Positions 1 through 7,690 of a stretch of DNA of 23,056 nucleotides are shown in pieces; the first letter of the stretch is position 1, and the number at the start of each line of letters is the position of its first letter. The DNA comes from an uncultured Veillonella sp. Its GTDB lineage: Bacteria > Bacillota > Negativicutes > Veillonellales > Veillonellaceae. The DNA is taken from contig URZS01000001.1 in NCBI GenBank assembly GCA_900552445.1, positions 1 to 23,056 of the forward strand. Direction: 5' to 3'. The notes below the pieces were generated by a model that saw only the letters and a list, made by a program, of their open reading frames with translations, did not search any database and was not told where the DNA came from. The position numbers were made by a program, and so were the translations under genes.

Positions 1-21
1 TCATCGTTTTATAATTACTCT

Positions 22-59
22 TTTAAAAAATATTCTATATGAAATTATATAGAATATTT
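22..59 (-). terminator. AT-rich intrinsic terminator after truA
   Basis: A perfect 13-bp inverted repeat (28-40 pairs with 47-59, six-base loop 41-46) starts about 10 bases after the truA stop on the minus strand. It is followed by a run of T with a few A. The stem is almost all A-T pairs, so it is weaker than the terminator after rplQ, but its position directly after the last gene of the ecf-truA group supports termination. In many Firmicutes rplM and rpsI follow truA; here the window ends before that can be seen. Confidence 0.6.
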
Positions 60-87
60 ATTCTTAAATTATATGGAATATTTATTC
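42..87. repeat. 24-bp tandem duplication across the truA stop
   Basis: Bases 42-63 and 66-87 match at 21 of 22 positions (mismatch at 51 versus 75), with a period of 24 bases. Read on the minus strand, the second copy repeats in frame the last five truA codons (Asn-Lys-Tyr-Ser-Ile) and the TAA stop. The truA-distal copy also supplies one arm of the terminator hairpin. Confidence 0.8.
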
Positions 88-854
88 CGTAATACCTCTT
101 GTTGTCGTTCCTCTGTAAAGAAGATTTCTTCTAAACATAAACCTTGGGCGGGCGCAGTTTTGCCGATAACGCGACGGTCTTTAGCAGCTAAATAGCCTTT
201 GATATCCTCCACCTTGCGGCGACCAAGGCCTACATCTACGAGTAAGCCTGCAATATTACGCACCATATGGTATAAGAACCCATCGCCTACCACAGAAATA
301 GTCACATGAGGTCCCTTGCCCTCTACATGAATGCCCATAATCGTCTTAACGGGATCAGCCGGTGTAGAATTCGTTCCCTTTAAGGTCGTAAAGTCATGTG
401 TACCTAGTAATTCATTACCAGCAGCTTGCATGAGCTCTATATTGAGAGGCTTCTTTACATGCCAGTGATATCGTTTCGTCAACGGATTAGCAATGAGCTG
501 ATTATGAATAGTATATACATACTCTTTACCATATATATTCCAACGCGGTTTCCAATCTAATGGTATTTCAATAGCCTCTAATACAACAATATCCTTTGGA
601 ATATGCGCAATCATAGCGCGGGGAATATTGTGTACTGGTATATTTCCAGAGGTTTGAAAGGTACATACTTGAAACTTTGCATGTACCCCTGCATCCGTAC
701 GAGAAGCACCATAGATTTGAATCGGCTCATTACAGATTTTTGATAAGCCATATTCTAAACAGCCTTGTACTGTTAAACCCTTATCATCAGGTTGCTTTTG
801 ATAGCCCGCTAAATCAGTGCCATCATAAGCAACTATGATCCGTATATTTCTCAT
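69..854 (-). CDS. truA: tRNA pseudouridine(38-40) synthase TruA
   Basis: TruA converts uridines 38, 39 and 40 in the anticodon arm of many tRNAs to pseudouridine. The 261-residue protein has the typical length and starts with the family's beta strand and YDGT motif (residues 10-13). The catalytic aspartate is D54 within GASRTDAGVHA. The start was set at ATG 854 because it overlaps the ecfT stop as ATGA and fits the family N-terminus; an in-frame GTG at 869 would add five residues and has no better ribosome site. The SD is weak, so translational coupling to ecfT is likely. The gene is last in the ecfA1-ecfA2-ecfT-truA group, a common Firmicute order. Confidence 0.95.
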   Translation of the reverse strand: MRNIRIIVAYDGTDLAGYQKQPDDKGLTVQGCLEYGLSKICNEPIQIYGASRTDAGVHAKFQVCTFQTSGNIPVHNIPRAMIAHIPKDIVVLEAIEIPLDWKPRWNIYGKEYVYTIHNQLIANPLTKRYHWHVKKPLNIELMQAAGNELLGTHDFTTLKGTNSTPADPVKTIMGIHVEGKGPHVTISVVGDGFLYHMVRNIAGLLVDVGLGRRKVEDIKGYLAAKDRRVIGKTAPAQGLCLEEIFFTEERQQEVLRNKYSI

Positions 855-1654
855 AGGCCAAGCCACCACAACGCAATGAGTACAACAGTAACCAAAATAA
901 CAGCACCGACACCGATATAATCGACATAGGTCACTTGTAATTCTTTCATACGCGTACGATTTACACCGCCGCGATAACAGCGAGCCTCCCTGGCGATAGC
1001 CAGTTCGTCTGCCCGTCTGAAAGCACTGATAAATAATGGCACTAAGAGAGGTACCATATTCTTAGCTCGTTGAATGATAGAACCAGTGACAAAGTCTGCA
1101 CCACGGGCAGATTGGGCTTTCATAATACGATCCGTCTCATCCAATAAAGTGGGAATAAAACGAAGCGCAATGGTCATCATCATAGCCAGCTCATGAGCCG
1201 GTACGCCAATGCGACGGAATGGATTGAGCAAATGCTCGATACCATCAGTTAAACGAATAGGAGATGTGGTATAAGTTAACAACGAGGAGAACAAGATTAA
1301 GAAGATTAATCGTGCCGCCATTTGAAGGCCCATCGCCACACCATGGTCGGTGATATTAATAATGCCCCATTGGAAAATGGTATTACCAGGTGTCGTAAAA
1401 ATGTGAATCCCCATAGTAAATACAATGATAATCCAAAGTGGTTTAATAGCATTCCACATAAGACGTAGTGGTAAACGAGATAATAGCATGGCAAAGATTG
1501 TAAAACCACCTACAATGCCATACGCTAATGGAGAATCTGCCAAGAAGATGGCCACTACGAAAATAGTAGTAGCAATAATCTTTGCCCGTGGATCCATGCG
1601 ATGCAAGAAAGAATTTCCAGGGAAGTATTGACCAATAGTAATATTATTTAACAT
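851..1654 (-). CDS. ecfT: ECF transporter transmembrane component EcfT
   Basis: EcfT is the membrane scaffold of energy-coupling factor importers. It transmits ATP hydrolysis by EcfA1/EcfA2 to exchangeable substrate-binding S proteins for vitamins or metals. The 267-residue protein has several hydrophobic segments (about 25-60, 72-86, 108-128, 157-171, 245-265). It carries both family Ala-Arg signatures that form the coupling helices, near S182-A183-R184-G185 and A224-R225-C226. ATG 1654 lies five bases after a GGAGG and overlaps the end of ecfA2 by 11 bases, suggesting coupled translation. No S-component gene lies in the window, so this is probably a shared (group II) module and its substrates cannot be told from here. 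Confidence 0.95.
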   Translation of the reverse strand: MLNNITIGQYFPGNSFLHRMDPRAKIIATTIFVVAIFLADSPLAYGIVGGFTIFAMLLSRLPLRLMWNAIKPLWIIIVFTMGIHIFTTPGNTIFQWGIINITDHGVAMGLQMAARLIFLILFSSLLTYTTSPIRLTDGIEHLLNPFRRIGVPAHELAMMMTIALRFIPTLLDETDRIMKAQSARGADFVTGSIIQRAKNMVPLLVPLFISAFRRADELAIAREARCYRGGVNRTRMKELQVTYVDYIGVGAVILVTVVLIALWWLGL

Positions 1655-2504
1655 GGCTACCTCCTTCTAGAATTGCTTGTACAGCATCATCTACAGATAG
1701 AACTCGGTTAGACACATCAAGACCTTGTTCACGTAAGTACTCCATAGTTACAGACACTGGTGGTATATCTACGCCAACAGCTTGCAATTCATCGCGATGG
1801 TTATTAAAGATATCCATCGGTTCCCCATCGAGTACTATACGACCTTTATCGAGTACTACAAGGCGAGAAGCCATGCGAGAAATATCCTCCATATTATGGG
1901 ATACAAGGATTACAGTAATTCCTTTCTCCTTATGGAGGCGAATGATTTCCTCGAAGATTTCTTCACGACCAAATGGGTCAAGACCTGCAGATGGTTCGTC
2001 AAGAACTAAGAAGTCTGGATTCATAGCCACTACGCCAGCAATAGCAACGCGGCGCATTTGACCACCAGACAAGTGAAACGGAGATCGTTCTGCATAAGTA
2101 TTGTAATCAAGACCTACAAACTTCATAGCATCACGAACGCGTTCATCTACTTCATCAGCACTAAGGCCTAAATTTTTAGGACCAAAGGCAATATCTTCGG
2201 CAATGGTTTCTTCAAATAGTTGATGTTCAGGATATTGGAATACCATCCCTACCTTGTGGCGCATCTTTTTAGCTTCCTCTGTGGAGGCACTAATATCTAC
2301 ACCATTTACAGTTACTATACCTGTCGTAGGATGCAATAAGCCATTTAAATGTTGTACAAAAGTGGATTTACCAGACCCAGTATGACCGATAACACCTAGA
2401 AACTCACCATTTTGAATAGTAAGAGATATACCATGAAGGGCTGTCTTTTCAAAAGGAGTTCCCACGCCATAGGTGTATGTAATATTATCTAATACAATCG
2501 CCAT
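1644..2504 (-). CDS. ecfA2: ECF transporter ATPase EcfA2
   Basis: This is one of the two ATP-binding subunits of the ECF importer core; it pairs with EcfA1 at the cytoplasmic face of EcfT. The 286-residue protein has a complete ABC ATPase domain: Walker A from G40 to T48 (GHTGSGKST), Q-loop Q90, signature LSGGQ at 145-149, Walker B ending D169-E170, and H-loop H203. The C-terminal part (about 230-286) matches the extra dimerisation region of this subfamily. Its ATG shares one base with the ecfA1 TAA stop, so the two are very likely made in fixed ratio. A2 rather than A1 is assigned from gene order and sequence. Confidence 0.95.
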   Translation of the reverse strand: MAIVLDNITYTYGVGTPFEKTALHGISLTIQNGEFLGVIGHTGSGKSTFVQHLNGLLHPTTGIVTVNGVDISASTEEAKKMRHKVGMVFQYPEHQLFEETIAEDIAFGPKNLGLSADEVDERVRDAMKFVGLDYNTYAERSPFHLSGGQMRRVAIAGVVAMNPDFLVLDEPSAGLDPFGREEIFEEIIRLHKEKGITVILVSHNMEDISRMASRLVVLDKGRIVLDGEPMDIFNNHRDELQAVGVDIPPVSVTMEYLREQGLDVSNRVLSVDDAVQAILEGGSHVK

Positions 2505-3451
2505 TAGTGAGTTCCCTCCCCTCTTGCAACAGTTGTGAGCTCCCTAGCATGAGCTTCTTCAACCTTAGTAGCCTCATGATTAGAGTTTACTAATTGAACT
2601 GCCAGTTTTGAGCCTTTAAGACCTTCTGCCAATTCCTCATTGTTTATAATGCTGTTACCCACTTCATAACCTTTCGCATTTAATTTGAAAGCAATTTCAG
2701 ACGCTACAGGCACATCGAGGCCAAGTTCTTTCAAGGTATCTACATGACTAAAGATTTCACGAGGTGTGCCATCATGTAATTTCACACCATTTTTCATAAC
2801 CACAACACGGTCAGCCGTAACGGCTTCCTCCATGAAGTGCGTAATAAAGACGATAGTAATGCCCTCTTCTTTATTGAGCTTATGAACTGTCTCTAAAACT
2901 TCACGACGACCTTTTGGATCGAGCATGGCCGTTGGTTCATCGAGGACAATACAATCTGGTTTCATAGCAAGCACACCTGCAATGGCAATGCGTTGCTTTT
3001 GACCACCAGATAATAAGTGAGGACCATGTTCTCTATATTCAGTCATATTAACAGCTTCTAACGCTGCATCGACACGTTTTCTAATTTCATCACTAGGAAT
3101 ACCTAGATTTTCAGGACCAAAGGCAACGTCCTCTTCTACAACAGCCGCTACGATTTGGTTATCAGGATTTTGGAATACCATGCCCACATGTTGGCGAATA
3201 TCCCAAATATGCGCTTCATCGCGCGTATCAAAGCCACATACATTGACGTGACCTTCGCTAGGTTGTAATAGCACATTAAAATGCTTGGCTAGGGTACTTT
3301 TACCACTGCCATTGGTACCGATAATACATACGAATTCACCGCGCTTAATCGATAAATTCACATCGTCTAATGCGCGTACATCATTGCCGTTTTCATCAGT
3401 ATATATATGACTCATATGATTGACATCAATCATAATGTCTTTTTCGTTCAT
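2504..3451 (-). CDS. ecfA1: ECF transporter ATPase EcfA1
   Basis: This is the second ATPase of the ECF importer core. The 315-residue protein shows Walker A G45-T53 (GTNGSGKST), Q-loop Q94, signature LSGGQ at 147-151, Walker B CIVLDE at 167-172 and H-loop H205. About 60 residues after the ABC core are subfamily-typical and end in a charged tail. ATG 3451 was chosen because GAGG sits six bases upstream; the in-frame ATG at 3463 precedes that site and has only a weak SD. This is the first gene after the alpha-operon terminator and the start of a four-gene group ending with truA. Its promoter must lie in the 3452-3686 gap, but none there is convincing. Confidence 0.94.
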   Translation of the reverse strand: MNEKDIMIDVNHMSHIYTDENGNDVRALDDVNLSIKRGEFVCIIGTNGSGKSTLAKHFNVLLQPSEGHVNVCGFDTRDEAHIWDIRQHVGMVFQNPDNQIVAAVVEEDVAFGPENLGIPSDEIRKRVDAALEAVNMTEYREHGPHLLSGGQKQRIAIAGVLAMKPDCIVLDEPTAMLDPKGRREVLETVHKLNKEEGITIVFITHFMEEAVTADRVVVMKNGVKLHDGTPREIFSHVDTLKELGLDVPVASEIAFKLNAKGYEVGNSIINNEELAEGLKGSKLAVQLVNSNHEATKVEEAHARELTTVARGEGTH

Positions 3452-3686
3452 GAATAGCCTCATATCTTTCTAGTCAATTTCGTCTTTGTGAAAGTATAAC
3501 CTTTAAATTGTATATAACAGTATTGACCTATTAACTGCAACAAATTAATGTAATCCACTGTATAAATCAAGCATTAATGATTGCCATAAATTTATGTGAA
3601 AAGGTTAACAATATTTATTCATTCTTTACGATAACTGCTAACATATTACGATATTGTACTAGTCGATTGTACCATAAAATTGACAA
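3452..3686 (-). other. AT-rich spacer upstream of ecfA1; no clear promoter
   Basis: No gene or stable RNA structure was recognised here. On the minus strand a TTGCAG with a TATATA 18 bases further on (about 3500-3540) is a weak sigma-A match, and a TTCACA near 3600 has no good -10 element. The spacer must hold a promoter if the strong terminator at 3687-3723 isolates the ecf group from the ribosomal operon. Confidence 0.4.
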
Positions 3687-3723
3687 TAAAAAAACGGTGC
3701 TGCAACGTAAGTTACAACACCGT
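3687..3723 (-). terminator. Intrinsic terminator of the S10-spc-alpha operon
   Basis: A 13-bp stem (3694-3706 with 3711-3723; two G-U pairs in RNA on the minus strand) has a four-base loop and is followed on the minus strand by an unbroken run of at least six T. It begins 11 bases after the rplQ stop. This is a textbook rho-independent terminator and marks the end of the long ribosomal operon. Confidence 0.9.
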
Positions 3724-3733
3724 ATGAGTTTGA

Positions 3734-4069
3734 TTAAACTAACTCGATAATAGCCAAAGGTGCAGCGTCACCTTTGCGAAGACCAGTTTTGATTACACGA
3801 GTGTAACCACCTTGACGGTCTGCATATTTTGGAGCAATTGTATCAAACAATTTTTTTACTACGCTTTCGTCCATGAGGTATGCAAGAACTTGGCGACGTG
3901 CATGAAGATCACCACGTTTAGCCAAAGTTACCATTTGATCAGCTAAAGAGCGAAGTTCTTTCGCTTTAGCTTCAGTAGTTTCAATACGCTCATATTGGAA
4001 GAAAGATGTTAACATGCTACGGAACAACGCTTTACGAGCGGAGCTGTCGCGGCCTAATTTTCTGTACAT
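3734..4069 (-). CDS. rplQ: 50S ribosomal protein L17
   Basis: L17 binds 23S rRNA on the solvent side of the large subunit near the tunnel exit region. The 111-residue sequence begins [14 protein letters not shown] and ends in the conserved segment with [19 protein letters not shown], so it is a full-length compact L17. The usual second-position glycine (MGYRKL in many species) is absent, a minor variation. ATG 4069 follows a GGAGG-type SD directly after the rpoA stop (12-bp spacer). It is the last gene before the alpha-operon terminator, as in most Firmicutes. Confidence 0.97.
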   Translation of the reverse strand: MYRKLGRDSSARKALFRSMLTSFFQYERIETTEAKAKELRSLADQMVTLAKRGDLHARRQVLAYLMDESVVKKLFDTIAPKYADRQGGYTRVIKTGLRKGDAAPLAIIELV

Positions 4070-4081
4070 TCGTCTTCCTCC

Positions 4082-5086
4082 TTATTCGCCTTTTTGTTTA
4101 AGTTGAAAACCACCTGGATGATTATTGAGTTTTTCCTCAATTTCATCGATGGATTTTTTGCCTAAATTGCGAACTTTTCCTAAGTCATCAATGGTTTTGT
4201 CTAGCAAGTCTGCAATTGTATTAATGCCAGCACGTTTCAAGCAGTTATACGCACGAACAGAGAGTTCCAACTCATCGATGGAAATCTTTGCTGGGCCGTC
4301 ATCTACAGCTGGTTCTTCATTATCGGAACCTACTGGATCAACAACAATACCGCCTTCACCTGTGTTAACATCTACAACGTCTGCAGAGTGCGCTAATTTA
4401 GTGAAGTTCCCTAAATAACCAATCATAATGGCAGCAGATTTTGCCACTGCATCAGCAGCGGTAATGGAACCATCAGTCCAAACTTCTAATGTAAGTTTGT
4501 CAAAGTCCATTTCATTGCCTACACGAACATCACTCACTTCGTATTTAGCACGAAGAATTGGAGAGAAGATGGAATCGATTGGAATACAACCGATAACATC
4601 TGTATCTTTTTTATTCTTCGTAGAAGGAACGTAACCTTTGCCACGTTCGATTACTACGTCCATTACGAGATGAGCTGTCTCATCCATTGTCGCAATCACG
4701 AGTTCAGGATTCAATACTTCTACTTCTGGTGGGAATTGCTCAGCCAAATCAGCAGCTGTCAATACGCCGTCCTTTTGGAAGTCAAAGTGTACTTCCAAAG
4801 GTAATTGAGCATCTTCTTCAACTTTGATGCACAATTGCTTTAAGTTAAGGATGATATCCGTAACGTCTTCGCGAATACCAGGAATAGTAGAGAATTCATG
4901 AAGAACTCCATCAATTTTGATAGAGGTGATAGCTGCCCCATCCAAGGATGAAAGCAAAATTCTGCGTAAGCTATTACCGAGAGTGATACCATAGCCACGG
5001 TCCAATGGCTCACATACGAACTTACCATAGCGACCGCCGTCGGCGATGTCCACTTTCTCGATTTTAAGTTTCTTTTCTTCGCTCAT
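4082..5086 (-). CDS. rpoA: DNA-directed RNA polymerase subunit alpha
   Basis: Alpha dimerises to nucleate RNA polymerase assembly and contacts activators and UP elements through its C-terminal domain. The 334-residue protein has the N-terminal dimerisation domain (about 1-230, with GYGITLGNSLRRILLSS), an acidic linker, and a C-terminal domain (about 265-334) containing the LELSVRAYNCLKRAGI helix-hairpin-helix core that binds DNA. The start was moved from an upstream GTG (5110) to ATG 5086 because AGGAGG lies nine bases before it and inside the longer frame. The 71-bp spacer to rpsK holds a candidate extended -10 promoter, and rpsD is missing from the position it has in some relatives. Confidence 0.97.
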   Translation of the reverse strand: MSEEKKLKIEKVDIADGGRYGKFVCEPLDRGYGITLGNSLRRILLSSLDGAAITSIKIDGVLHEFSTIPGIREDVTDIILNLKQLCIKVEEDAQLPLEVHFDFQKDGVLTAADLAEQFPPEVEVLNPELVIATMDETAHLVMDVVIERGKGYVPSTKNKKDTDVIGCIPIDSIFSPILRAKYEVSDVRVGNEMDFDKLTLEVWTDGSITAADAVAKSAAIMIGYLGNFTKLAHSADVVDVNTGEGGIVVDPVGSDNEEPAVDDGPAKISIDELELSVRAYNCLKRAGINTIADLLDKTIDDLGKVRNLGKKSIDEIEEKLNNHPGGFQLKQKGE

Positions 5087-5124
5087 CAGGAACATCCTCC
5101 TATACAACACACGTTCATAGTTTA

Positions 5125-5133
5125 ATTATAGCA
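5125..5133 (-). promoter_or_regulatory. Candidate extended -10 promoter for rpoA-rplQ
   Basis: The minus strand reads TGCTATAAT here: a perfect TATAAT hexamer (5130-5125) with the TG of an extended -10 element. No -35 hexamer is recognisable at 16-18 bases, as is often the case for extended -10 promoters. A start near 5118 would give a leader of about 30 bases for rpoA. It lies in the longest spacer within the spc-alpha part of the cluster. Chance occurrence cannot be excluded. Confidence 0.4.
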
Positions 5134-5157
5134 CCGTATCAAATCGGCCGCTATAAA

Positions 5158-5547
5158 TTATACACGACGGCGTTTTGGAGGGCGACAACCATTGTGAGGA
5201 ATTGGAGTTACGTCTTTAATGGAAGTAACTTCAAGACCTGCAGCTTGTAAAGCACGGATTGCAGCTTCACGGCCGGATCCAGGACCTTTTACGAATACTT
5301 CAACAGTGCGAAGACCATGTTCCATTGCAGCTTTAGCAGCTTGTTCAGCAGCCATTTGAGCAGCGAATGGAGTGGATTTACGGGAGCCACGGAAGCCCAA
5401 GCCACCAGCGGAAGCCCAAGACAACGCGTTACCGTTTGTATCTGTCAAAGTTACGATAGTGTTATTGAATGTAGAACGAATATGAGCCGCACCGGATTCA
5501 ATATGTTTCTTTTCTTTTCTTTTTGTTCTAACAACTTTTTTAGCCAC
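5158..5547 (-). CDS. rpsK: 30S ribosomal protein S11
   Basis: S11 sits on the platform of the small subunit and helps shape the mRNA exit/E-site region with S7 and S18. The 129-residue protein is full length: a basic N-terminus ([13 protein letters not shown]), the conserved [15 protein letters not shown] segment, [18 protein letters not shown], and the C-terminal [17 protein letters not shown] tail. It starts with GTG at 5547, eight bases after AGGAGG; no ATG is available nearby. It lies 19 bp after rpsM. S4 (rpsD), which follows S11 in some bacteria, is not next. Confidence 0.97.
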   Translation of the reverse strand: MAKKVVRTKRKEKKHIESGAAHIRSTFNNTIVTLTDTNGNALSWASAGGLGFRGSRKSTPFAAQMAAEQAAKAAMEHGLRTVEVFVKGPGSGREAAIRALQAAGLEVTSIKDVTPIPHNGCRPPKRRRV

Positions 5548-5566
5548 GCTTTATCCCTCCTTTATC

Positions 5567-5935
5567 TTATTTCTTTTTACCAGCAATTGCTTTTCTAGGA
5601 CCTTTGCGAGTACGTGCATTCGTTTTAGTACGTTGACCACGAAGTGGTAAACCCATACGATGACGTTTGCCTCGATAGGAGTTGATTTCAATTAAGCGTT
5701 TAATGTTAAGTGCTTCTTCACGACGAAGGTCACCTTCTACTTTGTATTCAGCATCTAACAATTCACGGATTTTCGCTACTTCATCTTCGGAAAGATCGCG
5801 AACGCGTGTGTCTGGATTGATGCCAGTTTTAGCAATGATTTCAGCTGCCAAAGTTGGACCAATACCATAAATATAAGTTAAACCAATTTCCACTCGTTTA
5901 TCACGAGGTAAGTCTACACCGGCGATACGTGCCAT
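5567..5935 (-). CDS. rpsM: 30S ribosomal protein S13
   Basis: S13 lies in the head of the 30S subunit and forms intersubunit bridges; its tail reaches toward P-site tRNA. The 122-residue protein begins [21 protein letters not shown], contains the helix-two-turn-helix region with IYGIGPTLA, the [26 protein letters not shown] block, and the basic tail. ATG 5935 follows a GGAGGTGG site. The gene is 23 bp after rpmJ and 19 bp before rpsK, the normal start of the alpha operon part. Confidence 0.97.
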   Translation of the reverse strand: MARIAGVDLPRDKRVEIGLTYIYGIGPTLAAEIIAKTGINPDTRVRDLSEDEVAKIRELLDAEYKVEGDLRREEALNIKRLIEINSYRGKRHRMGLPLRGQRTKTNARTRKGPRKAIAGKKK

Positions 5936-5958
5936 CTAATCATCCACCTCCTATCAGA

Positions 5959-6072
5959 TTATCCTTGTTTTTGTTTATGTTTTGGATTTTCGCAAATAAC
6001 CATTACACGGCCTTTGCGTTTAATGATTTTACATTTTTCGCATATCTTTTTAACTGATGGTTGAACCTTCAT
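5959..6072 (-). CDS. rpmJ: 50S ribosomal protein L36, zinc-type
   Basis: L36 is the smallest large-subunit protein and binds 23S rRNA near the L7/L12 stalk base. The frame encodes 37 residues starting [20 protein letters not shown] and ending HKQKQG. C11, C14, C27 and H33 form the expected zinc ribbon (C-x2-C-x12-C-x5-H), so this is the zinc-binding form. ATG 6072 is five bases from AAAGGAGG. It sits between infA and rpsM as in most Firmicutes. Codon structure and spacing leave little doubt despite the small size. Confidence 0.96.
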   Translation of the reverse strand: MKVQPSVKKICEKCKIIKRKGRVMVICENPKHKQKQG

Positions 6073-6098
6073 TAGTACCTCCTTTGTGGACCCTATGC

Positions 6099-6317
6099 TT
6101 ATTTAAAGCGATAGGTGATGCGACCACGATTTAAGTCATACGGTGTCAGTTCCATAGTAACTTTATCACCAGGAAGAATACGGATAAAATTCATACGCAT
6201 TTTACCTGACACATGAGCCAATACGATATGACCATTTTCCAATTCTACTTGGAACATGGCATTCGGTAATGCCTCAACTACCGTACCTTCCACCTCAATA
6301 ACGTCTTCTTTTGACAT
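6099..6317 (-). CDS. infA: Translation initiation factor IF-1
   Basis: IF-1 occupies the ribosomal A site during initiation and works with IF-2 and IF-3. The 72-residue protein has exactly the usual length and one S1/OB-fold domain: [40 protein letters not shown], and [19 protein letters not shown] 6317 has a strong SD (GGAGG-like) a few bases upstream. It lies between map and rpmJ, as in Bacillus. Confidence 0.97.
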   Translation of the reverse strand: MSKEDVIEVEGTVVEALPNAMFQVELENGHIVLAHVSGKMRMNFIRILPGDKVTMELTPYDLNRGRITYRFK

Positions 6318-6340
6318 ATCTTTTCCTCCGGTTACCTGTT

Positions 6341-7111
6341 TTATTTAATTAACCGCGGTTCTTCCCGCATAGTTAATATTTCAGGGCCGTTTTCTGTAAC
6401 AACCACTGTATGTTCGAAATGAGCAGCAGGTTTACCATCTGTGGTAACTGCTGTCCAGTCATCCCCTAATACACGAACACGATGCGTCCCTAGAGTAATC
6501 ATCGGTTCGATACACAATACCATACCTGGTTTCATAATAGGTCCTTGATCAGGACTACCATAGTTTGGTATTTGCGGATCTTCATGCATTTCGCGGCCTA
6601 AACCATGACCTACGAAGTCGCGAACGACACCGTAACCATGTTTCTCACAATACGTTTGAACAGCGTGGCCGATGGCACCAATCCGGTTACCAACTTTCAC
6701 TTGTTCAATTCCCTTGAACAGACTTTCTTCTGTAACTTTTAACAATTTCATCACATCAGGTTTGACGTGACCGATAGGAACCGTCACAGCCGAATCGCCG
6801 TGATATCCATCAATAGATGATACGAGATCAATACTGAGGATATCGCCGTTTTTAAGCTTACGCTTAGCGCTCGGAATACCATGAACGACTTCTTCATTAA
6901 CAGAAGCACAGATTGTTGCAGGGAATCCATAGTACCCTTTACAACTTGGTATACCACCGTGGCTGCGAATATATTCTTCGGCAATTGTATCTAACTCAAG
7001 CGTCGTGATGCCAGGTTTAGCCTTTTCTACTAACAAGGACAACGTTTCTGCTGTAAGCTTACTTGCCTTGCGGATACATTCAATCTCATGGGGCGATTTC
7101 AAAATAATCAT
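6341..7111 (-). CDS. map: Type I methionine aminopeptidase
   Basis: Map removes the initiator methionine from new proteins with small second residues. The 256-residue protein has the pita-bread fold with all five metal ligands visible: D95, D106, H169, E202 and E233, plus substrate-contacting H77 and H176. The motifs are [28 protein letters not shown] and HFEHT. There is no N-terminal zinc-finger extension, as expected in bacteria. ATG 7111 is three bases after the adk stop, with GGAG in the end of adk, so translation is probably coupled. The adk-map-infA order is typical of Firmicutes. Confidence 0.97.
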   Translation of the reverse strand: MIILKSPHEIECIRKASKLTAETLSLLVEKAKPGITTLELDTIAEEYIRSHGGIPSCKGYYGFPATICASVNEEVVHGIPSAKRKLKNGDILSIDLVSSIDGYHGDSAVTVPIGHVKPDVMKLLKVTEESLFKGIEQVKVGNRIGAIGHAVQTYCEKHGYGVVRDFVGHGLGREMHEDPQIPNYGSPDQGPIMKPGMVLCIEPMITLGTHRVRVLGDDWTAVTTDGKPAAHFEHTVVVTENGPEILTMREEPRLIK

Positions 7112-7114
7112 AGA

Positions 7115-7678
7115 TTATTTCTCCAACGCCTTAATGATGTCAGCAAATACTGCGTCTACATCTTGTAAACCATTGATTTCTTCATACAATCCGCTGTTGC
7201 GATAGTAGTCGATTAATGGTTTAGTAGATTCGTCGTACACAGCTAGACGTTTCTGTACTGTTTCAGGGTTATCATCAGCACGATTTTCTAGAACAGCTCG
7301 TTCACTAATACGTTTAACCAATTCCTCAGTAGGAACGTTTAAGTTAAGTACAGCGTCCAAAGTAATTCCTAGTTCTTTAAGGATTGCATCCAAGGATACA
7401 GCTTGAGCTGTAGTTCTTGGGAACCCGTCAAGAATAAATCCAGATTTGCAGTCATCTTTCACCAAGCGATCACGTACGATACCAACAGTTACACTGTCTG
7501 GTACCAATTGACCAGCATCGATGTATTTCTTAGCCTCAACTCCAAGAGGTGTTTCGTTCTTAATCGCAGCGCGGAACATATCACCTGTTGAAATTTGGGG
7601 AATACCGTATTTTTCAATAAGTCGAGCTGCCTGAGTGCCTTTACCAGCACCAGGAGGTCCCATTAATAGAATATACAT
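7115..7678 (-). CDS. adk: Adenylate kinase, short-LID type
   Basis: Adk catalyses ATP + AMP to 2 ADP and balances adenylate pools. The 187-residue protein shows the P-loop GPPGAGKGT (residues 7-15), the AMP-binding region with [10 protein letters not shown], and the [13 protein letters not shown] motif. The LID segment after KRISERAV (about 119-147) is short: it goes straight to [20 protein letters not shown]. It therefore lacks the roughly 30-residue, often four-cysteine zinc LID seen in Bacillus Adk (about 217 residues). The frame is intact, so this is the short isoform and not a deletion by frameshift. ATG 7678 lies 12 bp after secY. Confidence 0.96.
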   Translation of the reverse strand: MYILLMGPPGAGKGTQAARLIEKYGIPQISTGDMFRAAIKNETPLGVEAKKYIDAGQLVPDSVTVGIVRDRLVKDDCKSGFILDGFPRTTAQAVSLDAILKELGITLDAVLNLNVPTEELVKRISERAVLENRADDNPETVQKRLAVYDESTKPLIDYYRNSGLYEEINGLQDVDAVFADIIKALEK

Positions 7679-7690
7679 ATTGTTTCCCTC

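Noticed and set aside
3452..3686. Vitamin or metal riboswitch upstream of ecfA1
   Set aside because: The spacer is AT-rich with no conserved aptamer core or stable long stem that I recognise.
5087..5110. Longer rpoA from GTG 5110
   Set aside because: The AGGAGG ribosome site lies inside the extra codons; ATG 5086 is correctly spaced and matches the family N-terminus.
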